Assembly (NCBI GenBank): GCA_001602955.1
Contig: LVAC01000008.1
Span: 62,001-126,000 of the forward strand
Reading direction: 5' to 3'
DNA length: 64,000 bases
DNA from: Sulfurospirillum sp001602955
GTDB lineage: Bacteria; Campylobacterota; Campylobacteria; Campylobacterales; Sulfurospirillaceae
Shown here: in pieces, positions 8,387-14,696 of the stretch
Numbering within the stretch: position 1 is the first letter of the stretch
Layout: each line of letters begins with the position of its first letter
Translations under genes and position numbers: made by a program
Notes under the pieces: generated by a model
What the model was told of the DNA's origin: nothing
Database searches by the model: none
What the model saw: the letters and a program-made list of their open reading frames with translations, nothing else

Positions 8387-8434
8387 ATGTCTATCTTTTT
8401 TTAAGTTTACTTTTATATACAATATGCAATAATT
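8387..8434 (+). promoter_or_regulatory. Putative promoter for rightward accessory operon
   Basis: A TTTTAT -10 at 8411-8416 has a weak ATGTCT -35 at 8387-8392. The stretch 8411-8434 matches the minus-strand promoter region of the Cro-like gene at 20 of 24 positions, including TTTTAT, TACA and the 10-mer TGCAATAATT. The expected transcription start (about 8422-8424) lies right at the beginning of the structured RNA. Confidence 0.5.
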
Positions 8435-8552
8435 CTCTCAGTCAAACAGATTGACCGCCTCCCGAGTTAGGGAGATGAACACGATACGTTCAAGTCCGAC
8501 CTTTTGCAAGCGCGAGGACTATAAAACAAGTAATATGCGCCACATGAGAGAA
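8433..8552 (+). ncRNA. Branched structured RNA / 5' leader
   Basis: A closing helix TTCTCTCA (8433-8440) with TGAGAGAA (8545-8552) encloses four consecutive hairpins: GTCAA/TTGAC (8441-8455), CTCCC/GGGAG (8459-8474), TGAAC/GTTCA (8476-8492) and AGTCC/GGACT (8493-8520). All stems are perfect by eye. Another hairpin ATAAGC/GCTTAT (8554-8573) follows. It begins at the likely transcript start and ends about 90 bases before the first gene, so it may be a long regulatory leader (antitermination, attenuator or riboswitch-like) or a separate small RNA. No known class was recognised. Confidence 0.6.
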
Positions 8553-8645
8553 CATAAGCCGAAAAGAGCTTATACCATTCCTACTTTTTACTTTTGCTAA
8601 GTGCTATGAGTAGCGTTTAACAAAACTTATTTTAAAGGAGACAAC

Positions 8646-8810
8646 ATGATGTACATAAACATCAAAGAGGCTGGAATTGTCGAAACATTGGACGAGTTTG
8701 AGACATACAAAGAGGCTCTTAAAATGTTAAAAGAATATCGAATAGCCTCCTCTTATTATTGCGCCGCTTATATTTCAAGCCGTTGCACAAAAGATTGGAA
8801 AAACAAATAA
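8646..8810 (+). CDS. Small phage protein, 54 residues
   Basis: An ATG with a strong AAAGGAG six bases upstream starts a 54-codon frame ending at 8810. The product begins MMYINIKEAG and has a C-terminal segment with YYCAAYISSRCTKDW. It is the first gene after the structured leader. The function is unknown, but the ribosome-binding site and the close next gene support it. Confidence 0.6.
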   Translation: MMYINIKEAGIVETLDEFETYKEALKMLKEYRIASSYYCAAYISSRCTKDWKNK

Positions 8811-8821
8811 AAGGGCGCGAG

Positions 8822-9004
8822 ATGAGAACAAAAGTCAGAGAAGCAAAGGCAAAAGACGGCGGAGTAGTAATTATAAGCTTAAATTATAGATATGCACAAG
8901 TTAGGCATATAGATAAACACGGAGAAACTGTTTTCGAGAGTCCAAACTTAGTTTTTAGCGATGCCGCTAAAAAGCTATATAACAGTCTCAGGCTTTATAA
9001 ATAA
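8822..9004 (+). CDS. Small basic hypothetical phage protein
   Basis: A 60-residue protein starting at ATG 8822, 11 bases after the previous stop; the frame is open back to 8759, but that would overlap the upstream gene. It contains a beta-rich core (VVIISLNYRYAQVRHI) and a helix near the end. Not recognised. Confidence 0.5.
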   Translation: MRTKVREAKAKDGGVVIISLNYRYAQVRHIDKHGETVFESPNLVFSDAAKKLYNSLRLYK

Positions 9005-9063
9005 AAGATTTTTAGAGCGTGTCGCCTTGGCACGTTCCATAAAATTTTTAAGAGGAGTTAGTC

Positions 9064-9459
9064 ATGCTAGATATAGGAAAAATGGTCTCGAATTTTGAGT
9101 ACAACGGTTATTTTTTAGACAAAAGCGATTTGGGTGATCTACTAGACGGTCTTGACTTTGAGAGTCGTGACGAGCTTGTCGCCTATCTTGACGATGAAGA
9201 CGGTAACTATATCGGAGACAGAATATCCGAATTAGCAGATTCGAGAGTAAGCCCATACTATTGGACATTGCGCGAATGGGCAGTCGATAATTACGGGTAC
9301 ATCGAGGACGCCATCGAAGAATTCGGCGCGCCTAACCCTTTCGACTTTCACAAAGCTATTCAAATTGGGCAGTACAAAGCCTATAGCGATGAGTTTTATG
9401 AGCTCAAAGAAGAATTCAAAAACTTCGTTGAAGAATTTGAAGAAGAAGTCTGGGAGTAG
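9064..9459 (+). CDS. Strongly acidic protein, possible antirestriction type
   Basis: A 131-residue protein in which roughly a third of residues are Asp or Glu, spread over the whole length. It has aromatic-rich segments (SPYYWTLREWAVDNYGYIED) and a segment with KAYSDEFYEL that vaguely recalls ArdA proteins. The charge distribution would suit a DNA mimic that blocks restriction enzymes, but ArdA family membership is not certain. AAGAGGAG precedes the ATG. It lies among accessory genes early in the rightward operon, where antirestriction genes are expected. Confidence 0.5.
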   Translation: MLDIGKMVSNFEYNGYFLDKSDLGDLLDGLDFESRDELVAYLDDEDGNYIGDRISELADSRVSPYYWTLREWAVDNYGYIEDAIEEFGAPNPFDFHKAIQIGQYKAYSDEFYELKEEFKNFVEEFEEEVWE

Positions 9460-9521
9460 ATTTTACGGGCGCATCTTACAGACGTGCGCCTTATAAAATT
9501 TATTTTAAGAGGAAAATTAAA

Positions 9522-9710
9522 ATGAGAAAAACCGTGACCGTAGCCCCAAAATGGGCTAAAGGGAAAGAGTTTAGACTTCAATGCACCGTTAGGGGCGTTT
9601 TTAACAATGTTCTAACTATTTCCAAGCGCGCCGTTAAAGTAAAAGGTTTAAATTCTTGCGATATGGCAGGGTTTTATAGCGACACTAAAAAATATTACAA
9701 ATTCATTTAA
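9522..9710 (+). CDS. Small basic hypothetical protein
   Basis: A 62-residue Lys/Arg-rich protein, probably a small beta-barrel-like fold, with AAGAGGAAAA before the ATG. It stands in the same spaced arrangement as its neighbour, with a GC-rich hairpin in the upstream gap. Function unknown. Confidence 0.45.
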   Translation: MRKTVTVAPKWAKGKEFRLQCTVRGVFNNVLTISKRAVKVKGLNSCDMAGFYSDTKKYYKFI

Positions 9711-9719
9711 GGAGTTAGG

Positions 9720-10313
9720 ATGAAAGGCTATAAGGGTTTTGACAAAGATATGAAATGCCGTGGTTTCCAATATGCGGAAAACCAAGAGTTTAAGGAGGAT
9801 GTAACGCCTTCTTTGTGCAATAGAGGGCTACATTTTTGTGAAAGTCCACTCGATGTTTTTGGTTATTACCCTCCAACAGGTGGCAATCAATTTGCAGAAG
9901 TTGAGTCGTTGGGAAAAACAGAGACGGATAATGATAAATCGGTAACAAATTATTTACGCGTTGGAGAAAAAATTGGAATATCTGGTTTAGTAAAAGCGCA
10001 TGTCGAGTTTGTTTTGACAAAAATAACTAGCACAAAAACAGAGTCCAACACGGGATACCGAAGCGCGGCGACCAACACGGGAAAAGATGGCGTAGCTTGC
10101 GCCTTAGGATTTAAGGCAAAGGCAAAAGCAACAAATGGGGCTATTGTAATTGTTGATTGGCGGTTAGATAAAGACAATGAGATGTACATGCATAATATTT
10201 ATTCTGCCAAATTAGGCAAAAAAATTAAAGGCATTACGATTAAGCCGGATACGTTTTATTGGTTTGAAAACGGAGAATTAAAAGAGGAAACAAATGAAAA
10301 TTCTAATGGCTAA
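9720..10313 (+). CDS. DUF7666-like phage protein
   Basis: A 197-residue protein beginning MKGYKGFDKDMKCRGFQY, with LCNRGLHFCESPLDVFGYYPP near residues 42-62. That pattern marks a phage family now grouped as DUF7666, of unknown function. The central part (about 110-140) has Asn-Thr-Gly and Ala-Thr repeats followed by an alanine-rich segment that in relatives forms short repeated units. GGAG precedes the start. Confidence 0.65.
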   Translation: MKGYKGFDKDMKCRGFQYAENQEFKEDVTPSLCNRGLHFCESPLDVFGYYPPTGGNQFAEVESLGKTETDNDKSVTNYLRVGEKIGISGLVKAHVEFVLTKITSTKTESNTGYRSAATNTGKDGVACALGFKAKAKATNGAIVIVDWRLDKDNEMYMHNIYSAKLGKKIKGITIKPDTFYWFENGELKEETNENSNG

Positions 10314-10395
10314 GGCAAAACGCCTTTATGCGGTATACGGCACATGGTATAGAGTTGGAAAGGACATCAAAAGAGGTTTAAAAACAAGTATTTAA
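10294..10395 (+). CDS. Possible 33-residue basic peptide
   Basis: An ATG at 10294 inside the end of the preceding gene, preceded by AGAGGAA, opens a 33-codon frame (start MKILMAKAKRLY, basic C-terminus). The good ribosome-binding site and small overlap suggest a translated peptide; there is no homology evidence. Confidence 0.4.
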   Translation: MKILMAKAKRLYAVYGTWYRVGKDIKRGLKTSI

Positions 10396-10453
10396 ACGTG
10401 GGCGTTGTGATGCGCCCATCATTAAGCACTTACCAAAAAGTAAAGGAGATGTA

Positions 10454-10723
10454 GTGGAAAACTATAAAAAGTTCTTAGAACTTACGGAAAAGATCAAAGG
10501 CGAAGAAATTTCAGCAACTATTGGCGGAAAACGCACAAAAGCATCAGCTAAACGCATAAGAGTGATGTTGAATGAAGCCAAAAAGATCATTACGGAAGCA
10601 AAACGCGATTTGCTTCCAAAAAATGCAAGCGAAAAACCTATTTTTGTCGAAGAAAATCCTACTCAAAAAAGTCTTTTCCCCGAGTATGACTTCCCTCAAT
10701 ACGTTCTAAAAGGAGTCGCATAA
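10454..10723 (+). CDS. Small Lys-rich protein beside recombination genes
   Basis: An 89-residue protein with a GTG start and AAAGGAG 7 bases upstream. The first 60 residues are helical and basic (GGKRTKASAKRIRVML), somewhat like histone-like phage proteins. The tail is Pro/Phe-rich. The stop overlaps the nuclease start by one base, so it is coupled to the recombination module. The function is not known; DNA binding is inferred from charge. Confidence 0.5.
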   Translation: MENYKKFLELTEKIKGEEISATIGGKRTKASAKRIRVMLNEAKKIITEAKRDLLPKNASEKPIFVEENPTQKSLFPEYDFPQYVLKGVA

Positions 10724-11616
10724 TGGTGGAGCTGAAAAGGAAATTGAGAGCATCAGGTATGCACCGATGCCGAAAATGTTTGGTTGAATACGCAACGGCA
10801 GAAGAAGTTGGAGGTAGCGATTCATCTCAGGCTATGATGGGAACAATTATCCATGGCGGATTTATCCCTTATTTTGAAAAAAAAGAGGGCATGCGCGTCG
10901 TTGATCGCGAGAAAGAGTATGAGTGCGAGTATTTTACGGGGCATATTGATGGGCACATCAAAAAAACTAAACAGCTTTTTGAGCTTAAAACGGTTTCCAC
11001 ATGGGAATTCAACAAGATTTTAGAGCCAAAAATAGAACACTTACAACAAGCTCTTTCCTATCGATACATGGGCGGTTTTAAAAGTGCCAAGTTTGTTTAC
11101 TTGAACCGTGACACAGGCGAGTATAAATGCTTCGACGTAGATTTGACAACCCCTGAAAATACAGCGATTATGAACTCTTTGGTCAACAAGGCAGTATTCG
11201 TTTATTCCCATATCAAAAACGGTTTTGGCGTAGATGATGTTGAGTTTGACCCATTTGAGCAATGCGATGGCTATTGTGAGCATGGAAGCAAACCATCAGA
11301 CACAGCTCCTGAAAAAGATTCCGATGCCAAAGAGATTGATGATATTGAAAACTCAGACGCATTAAAACAGTTTGTAAGGGATTACAACGAAGCGAAAAAA
11401 GCGGAAGATGAGGCGAAAGCACGAAAAGAGTTAGCAGGAAACCTCATCAAAGATACATTAGAAAAAAATGGAACAAAAGAGGTTATAGGCTACGCGACCT
11501 ATTACAAAAATGAGAAAAAATCGTTTGACAAAGACGGTTTTAAAAAAGAATACCCAGACGTGTACGCTAAATTTGAAAAAGTTGATGCGTCCACTTATTT
11601 TAGAGTGAAAGGATAA
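10723..11616 (+). CDS. RecB/YqaJ-like PD-(D/E)XK exonuclease
   Basis: A 297-residue nuclease. The N-terminal half carries the RecB-nuclease motif order: GTIIHGGFIPYF with a conserved His (about 44), GHIDGHI with an Asp (about 75), FELKTVS giving the E-x-K (about 88-90), and LQQALSYRYMGG with a Gln/Tyr. The C-terminal 90 residues are a charged helical extension. With the annealing-type protein that follows 3 bases later, it should form a phage exonuclease/annealase recombination pair that makes and uses single-stranded DNA. Confidence 0.75.
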   Translation: MVELKRKLRASGMHRCRKCLVEYATAEEVGGSDSSQAMMGTIIHGGFIPYFEKKEGMRVVDREKEYECEYFTGHIDGHIKKTKQLFELKTVSTWEFNKILEPKIEHLQQALSYRYMGGFKSAKFVYLNRDTGEYKCFDVDLTTPENTAIMNSLVNKAVFVYSHIKNGFGVDDVEFDPFEQCDGYCEHGSKPSDTAPEKDSDAKEIDDIENSDALKQFVRDYNEAKKAEDEAKARKELAGNLIKDTLEKNGTKEVIGYATYYKNEKKSFDKDGFKKEYPDVYAKFEKVDASTYFRVKG

Positions 11617-11618
11617 AT

Positions 11619-12323
11619 ATGGGAACCGAAGTTATTGATGTCACGGAACAAAAAAAAGTGCCGACAGTTGAAAAAAATAAGTATGAAATGGCTCTTATCG
11701 AGGGAGATTTATCAAAGCTCTCTACAGATGAGCGCGTAGATTACTATGGCGCAGTATGCAAAAGTGTTGGGTTAAACCCCCTCACGAAGCCCTTTGAGTA
11801 TATTCAGCTCAACGGGGCATTGAAGCTTTACGCAAGACGTGACGCGACCGATCAGATGAGAAAAATCTATGGCGTTAGCATAGAAATTATCTCAAAAAAT
11901 CAAATCGGAGATATTTTTATCGTCGAAGCTAAAGCCACCGACAATACAGGCAGGGTAGATACATCAACGGGTGCGGTAAGTATTCTTGGTTTAAAAGGGG
12001 CAGAGTTGGCAAACGCTTTAATGAAAGCAGAAACAAAAGCAAAACGACGCGTGACGCTATCTATTTGCGGTCTTGGTATTTTGGACGAAAGCGAAGTTGA
12101 AGATATGCCAAAACAAAAAAAAGCAGAAAAGCCTCCGTTGACAACGATCGATCGTTTTAAAGAAAAAGCTATCGCGCTAGGGTTGCCGTCTCCTGCTATT
12201 AGAGATTTTGCGATCAAGTTCGGCATAAAAGGGAAAGGGGCTGATGAAAAAATGGAAATTTTCTTGGCGGACGAGGACGCTCTAAAGGGAGCGATTGAAG
12301 AATTTAAAGGAGAAGTGGCATGA
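11619..12323 (+). CDS. Phage ssDNA-annealing/recombination protein, putative
   Basis: A 234-residue protein of a common phage family with SVGLNPLTKPFEYIQLNG (about 52-69), LYARRDATDQMRKI, ATDNTGRVDTSTGAV and AETKAKRRVTLSICGLG (about 136-152). The family is always found with nuclease and SSB genes and is treated as a recombination or annealing protein, comparable to RecT/Rad52-like functions. The exact superfamily is an inference. The stop overlaps the next start by 4 bases. Confidence 0.6.
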   Translation: MGTEVIDVTEQKKVPTVEKNKYEMALIEGDLSKLSTDERVDYYGAVCKSVGLNPLTKPFEYIQLNGALKLYARRDATDQMRKIYGVSIEIISKNQIGDIFIVEAKATDNTGRVDTSTGAVSILGLKGAELANALMKAETKAKRRVTLSICGLGILDESEVEDMPKQKKAEKPPLTTIDRFKEKAIALGLPSPAIRDFAIKFGIKGKGADEKMEIFLADEDALKGAIEEFKGEVA

Positions 12324-12601
12324 GCAAAATGACACTTGAAATTGATGAAGAAAGCCTTGTCAAAGGGAAGTTCGACGGGCTTGGAACCGTATGCGTTGAA
12401 GTTGGCTATGTTAAGGATTTGATCTCTACATGTAGAAGATTGACCCTTAGAAATACCGCGTTGATGCACGATCTAGCAGAAGTAGCAACGGAGCGCGACA
12501 AGTTGCTGAAAGCACTTGGGGATGGAGGGAAAGATGATATGTGTGTGGTTGTTGATTTTTCTGACTTCTTTGACGGCTTTCAAAAACGAAAAAGCGTTTA
12601 G
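12320..12601 (+). CDS. Hypothetical phage protein
   Basis: A 93-residue protein with an Asp/Glu-rich beginning and a helical middle (CRRLTLRNTALMHDLAEVAT) that may form a coiled coil. It starts 4 bases inside the annealing-protein gene, so it is coupled to it. Unknown function; probably an accessory of the recombination module. Confidence 0.5.
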   Translation: MSKMTLEIDEESLVKGKFDGLGTVCVEVGYVKDLISTCRRLTLRNTALMHDLAEVATERDKLLKALGDGGKDDMCVVVDFSDFFDGFQKRKSV

Positions 12602-12761
12602 AGGGCTCATAAAAACTCCAAAAGAAGCCACAGAAAACACAACGTGGCTTCAAGGCATTCTTAAAAAGTATGAAAAAGATCAAACGCAAGAAACCGATGA
12701 GCATGAAAAATTCATGCAAAATTGGAAAACAAAATTTTATTCACAAAAAGGAAAAATATGA
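12534..12761 (+). CDS. Overlapping small protein with N-terminal membrane segment
   Basis: A 75-residue protein whose ATG (12534) lies in another frame inside the previous gene, with GGAGGG a few bases upstream. Residues 2-16 are strongly hydrophobic (ICVWLLIFLTSLTAF), like a signal anchor. The rest is hydrophilic, Lys/Glu-rich and helical. Its stop overlaps the next gene by 4 bases. Topology suggests an inner-membrane-anchored or exported peptide; the function is unknown. Confidence 0.5.
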   Translation: MICVWLLIFLTSLTAFKNEKAFRGLIKTPKEATENTTWLQGILKKYEKDQTQETDEHEKFMQNWKTKFYSQKGKI

Positions 12762-13426
12762 AGTACAACCTAGACCCACAAAAAGCAAGAAGCGCGGATG
12801 ATGCCTATTCCCTTATCCCACACAGCGGTCTTTTCGTAGGTAGAATCACGCAAGCAAAGCAAGTTTTTTCAAGCTCAAAAACGGAGGGGGTTGAGTTTAC
12901 ATTCGAATGCCCACTCGGGAACGCAACGAGCACACTTTGGACGGTCAAGCAGGGGAATACTATCTTCGGTTACGACCTTGTTTTGGCGTTAATGACGTGC
13001 CTACGAAAAAAACAAGCTATCCCAGTTGAAATGACGGTTAAAGAGTACGACCAAGCGCAGGGAAAGAAAATCGATAAACAAGGTATCGTCTACCCTGACC
13101 TATGCGGCGACATTGCCATCATCTTCCAACGCGAAGAGTATGTAAAGCAAAATGGCGACATTGGGAATAGAGCCAATATCAAACACTTTTTTGACGCGGT
13201 ATCGCTACTTAGTGCGAGCGAGATTTTAGACAAAGCTACGGAGCCAACGAGAGTTTACTCTCTTCAAGATCGATACAAAGACATCTCAGTGCCAGTAAGT
13301 AATTCTGGCGCACAGGCGTATGGTTATGCTCCTACCGCACAAAGCTATGGGCAATCACAATCTCATAACGGTTACGGAACAGGAACACCACCAATCGACA
13401 TCAGTGAAGACGAAATTCCGTTTTAA
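12758..13426 (+). CDS. SSB-like protein with acidic C-terminal tip
   Basis: A 222-residue protein starting at ATG 12758 with AAAAGGAAAA upstream. The core (residues about 20-160) has alternating beta segments (GLFVGRITQAKQVFSS, GVEFTFE) of a phage family probably related to OB-fold DNA-binding proteins. Residues about 175-215 are a Gly/Gln/Ser/Tyr-rich flexible linker, and the protein ends DISEDEIPF, matching the acidic tip by which bacterial SSB recruits repair proteins. It follows the nuclease and annealing genes, as SSB should. Confidence 0.7.
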   Translation: MKYNLDPQKARSADDAYSLIPHSGLFVGRITQAKQVFSSSKTEGVEFTFECPLGNATSTLWTVKQGNTIFGYDLVLALMTCLRKKQAIPVEMTVKEYDQAQGKKIDKQGIVYPDLCGDIAIIFQREEYVKQNGDIGNRANIKHFFDAVSLLSASEILDKATEPTRVYSLQDRYKDISVPVSNSGAQAYGYAPTAQSYGQSQSHNGYGTGTPPIDISEDEIPF

Positions 13427-13443
13427 AACCAAAAAGGACTAAG

Positions 13444-13965
13444 ATGATTTTTACGGCAAACCCCGACTCAGTAAGAGTCACAGATGGATTTTTAAAAAAT
13501 GCGATTATAAACTCAGGGGTTTATGTTGGCACTATCAAACTGGCGAAATACGTTGTTTCGGCAAATGGGTCAAGTGGTATTCGATTTTTATTTGAAGAAG
13601 ACGAAGACGGGAAAACAGCCGTCTTCACTCTCTATACACATAAAAGCGGAGGGAAATCCACCAAGGCGTTCTATCTGCTCAACGACATTATGATAGTCCT
13701 TGGTATCAAACAAGTTCTCCCAAAGACAGTTAATGTGGAAGAGTTTGATAAGCGAAGAAAGCGTCACGTCGAAGTTGCCAGAACGTGCTACCCAGATTTT
13801 CACGAGAGAAAAATAATCCTTGAATTGGGGGCAAAAAAAACGTACCAGTCAGATCGATACCCAGTTATAAACTACAGCCTCATCGGAATTTTTAATTATG
13901 AGACGGAACAGAGTGCCGACGAAATTATGAAAAATATCCCCTCCATAACCCTCATACCCAAATAA
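13444..13965 (+). CDS. Paralogue of the SSB-like core, no acidic tip
   Basis: A 173-residue protein 17 bases after the SSB-like gene. The segment NSGVYVGTIKLAKYVVSANG and the following GIRFLFEEDEDG align with HSGLFVGRITQAKQVFSSSK and GVEFTFE of the upstream protein; NDIMIVLG also has a counterpart. It lacks the flexible linker and acidic tail. This is a tandem duplication of the family core, possibly a regulator, partner or second DNA-binding protein. Confidence 0.6.
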   Translation: MIFTANPDSVRVTDGFLKNAIINSGVYVGTIKLAKYVVSANGSSGIRFLFEEDEDGKTAVFTLYTHKSGGKSTKAFYLLNDIMIVLGIKQVLPKTVNVEEFDKRRKRHVEVARTCYPDFHERKIILELGAKKTYQSDRYPVINYSLIGIFNYETEQSADEIMKNIPSITLIPK

Positions 13966-13974
13966 GGAGTTTAC

Positions 13975-14055
13975 ATGCTTTTAAATATAGCTATTGCGGT
14001 AATTTTCTTCATAGTTGGGTATGAGGTTAGAGACAATATGCGTAAGAAAATATAA
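13975..14055 (+). CDS. 26-residue single-pass membrane peptide
   Basis: ATG at 13975 with AAGGAG 6 bases upstream starts a 26-codon frame: a hydrophobic stretch LLNIAIAVIFFIVGYEV, then a short basic tail. It ends 9 bases before the tRNA. The size and pattern fit a small membrane protein such as a holin-like or regulatory peptide, but no family is recognised. Confidence 0.5.
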   Translation: MLLNIAIAVIFFIVGYEVRDNMRKKI

Positions 14056-14064
14056 GTTTAAAAT

Positions 14065-14140
14065 GGGTCGATAGCTCAGTTGGCAGAGCATTCCGCTCAT
14101 AACGGAACGGTCGGGGGTTCAAAACCCTTTCGACCCACCA
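14065..14140 (+). tRNA. tRNA with CAU anticodon (Met elongator or Ile2)
   Basis: A complete cloverleaf: acceptor GGGTCGA/TCGACCC, D-arm GCTC/GAGC, anticodon arm TTCCG-CTCATAA-CGGAA (anticodon CAT), T-arm GGGGG-TTCAAAA-CCCTT, and an encoded CCA end (14138-14140). The first base pair is G-C, so it is not the initiator. Met or lysidine-modified Ile identity cannot be settled by eye. It is the first element of a row of tRNA-like units in the prophage. Confidence 0.93.
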
Positions 14141-14152
14141 AGCTTTTAAATG

Positions 14153-14235
14153 GTGAGTAGTAGTTTATGGTAACGGTAGCTACGTCAAAGATAAGATCAA
14201 GTAATGGGAGTTCGATTCTCCCCGCTACTACTCAC
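14153..14235 (+). ncRNA. tRNA-like unit B
   Basis: An 11-bp perfect closing helix GTGAGTAGTAG/CTACTACTCAC (14153-14163, 14225-14235). Inside are a D-loop-like TTTATGGTAAC and a clear T-arm GGGAG-TTCGATT-CTCCC (14206-14222). The region where an anticodon arm should be (about 14175-14205) makes no proper stem, so this is not a standard tRNA. A direct relative is unit C. Confidence 0.65.
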
Positions 14236-14255
14236 TTTTTAAGAGCTTTTAGACG

Positions 14256-14336
14256 CCACATAGTTTATGGTAAATGTTTACGGGCGCGCCGTAAGTAAGA
14301 TGAAAACACGGGAGTTCGATTCTCCCAACTATGTGG
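14256..14336 (+). ncRNA. tRNA-like unit C
   Basis: A closing helix CCACATAGTT/AACTATGTGG (10 bp, perfect), directly followed on the 5' side by TATGGTAAAT as in a D-arm. The same T-arm as in unit B, GGGAG-TTCGATT-CTCCC (14310-14326), joins the 3' strand without a gap, as in a true tRNA. The central part instead forms a hairpin TTACGG/CCGTAA. The anticodon arm is missing or replaced. Confidence 0.65.
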
Positions 14337-14358
14337 TATTTAAGAGCTTTATAATAAC

Positions 14359-14487
14359 GGTAGTGGCGGAAGATAGACGCAAGCAGTTGCCTTTGATGGA
14401 AACCTTAAGCGACAAACTCATAAGCACTTGGGGATTGCCAACCCTTGAAGCTAAGCAACGTCCACGGGCGAGAGTCCCGTGGCTACC
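14359..14487 (+). ncRNA. tRNA-like unit D, Leu-like D-arm with long insert
   Basis: GGTAG/CTACC (14359-14363, 14483-14487) closes a 129-base unit. TGGCGGAAGATAGACGC near the start matches the D-arm of leucine tRNAs. CACGGG/CCCGTG near the end is a T-arm-like hairpin with a 7-base loop CGAGAGT. Between them lie about 85 bases instead of an anticodon and variable arm, with GTTGC/GCAAC as a possible inner helix. It may be a decayed or interrupted tRNA-Leu. Confidence 0.5.
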
Positions 14488-14497
14488 AAATGTAAAT

Positions 14498-14607
14498 AAA
14501 CGCATAGGTTATGGTAACTAATGAGTTCGATTCTCATACGGCTTTGCCGTTGCATGGTGCAGATAAGAGGTAGGATTGTCGGTTCGAGTCCGACCGCCTA
14601 TGCGTTT
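14498..14607 (+). ncRNA. tRNA-like unit E with two T-arm-like hairpins
   Basis: An 11-bp closing helix AAACGCATAGG/CCTATGCGTTT (14498-14508, 14597-14607). Inside, in order: D-like GTTATGGTAAC, a first T-like arm ATGAG-TTCGATT-CTCAT, hairpin ACGGC/GCCGT, hairpin TGCA/TGCA, and a second T-arm GTCGG-TTCGAGT-CCGAC. Two T-arms in one unit suggest fusion of two tRNA-derived modules. Confidence 0.6.
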
Positions 14608-14621
14608 TAAGAGCTTTTAGA

Positions 14622-14685
14622 TGAGAGCACGACACATTCAACAAATGAGTGTTTGTCTTTAGTAAAGGTTTTGTGCGTGTTCTCA
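14622..14685 (+). ncRNA. Hairpin unit F of the array
   Basis: TGAGAGCACG (14622-14631) pairs with CGTGTTCTCA (14676-14685), 10 bp with one wobble. The inside has CATTCAACA, a small CTTT/AAAG hairpin, and AAAGGTTTTGTGCGTG. Unit G shares CATTCAACA and AAAGGTTTTG(T/C)GCGTG, so F and G are related copies. The T-arm word of units B-E is absent. Confidence 0.5.
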
Positions 14686-14696
14686 CGGAGAGCTTT

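Noticed and set aside
14359..14487. Group I intron in a tRNA-Leu
   Set aside because: The insert is about 85 bases, far shorter than known group I introns, and no anticodon halves are visible.
14267..14521. An 84-codon frame across the RNA array
   Set aside because: It crosses units C, D and the start of E, whose helices explain the sequence better.
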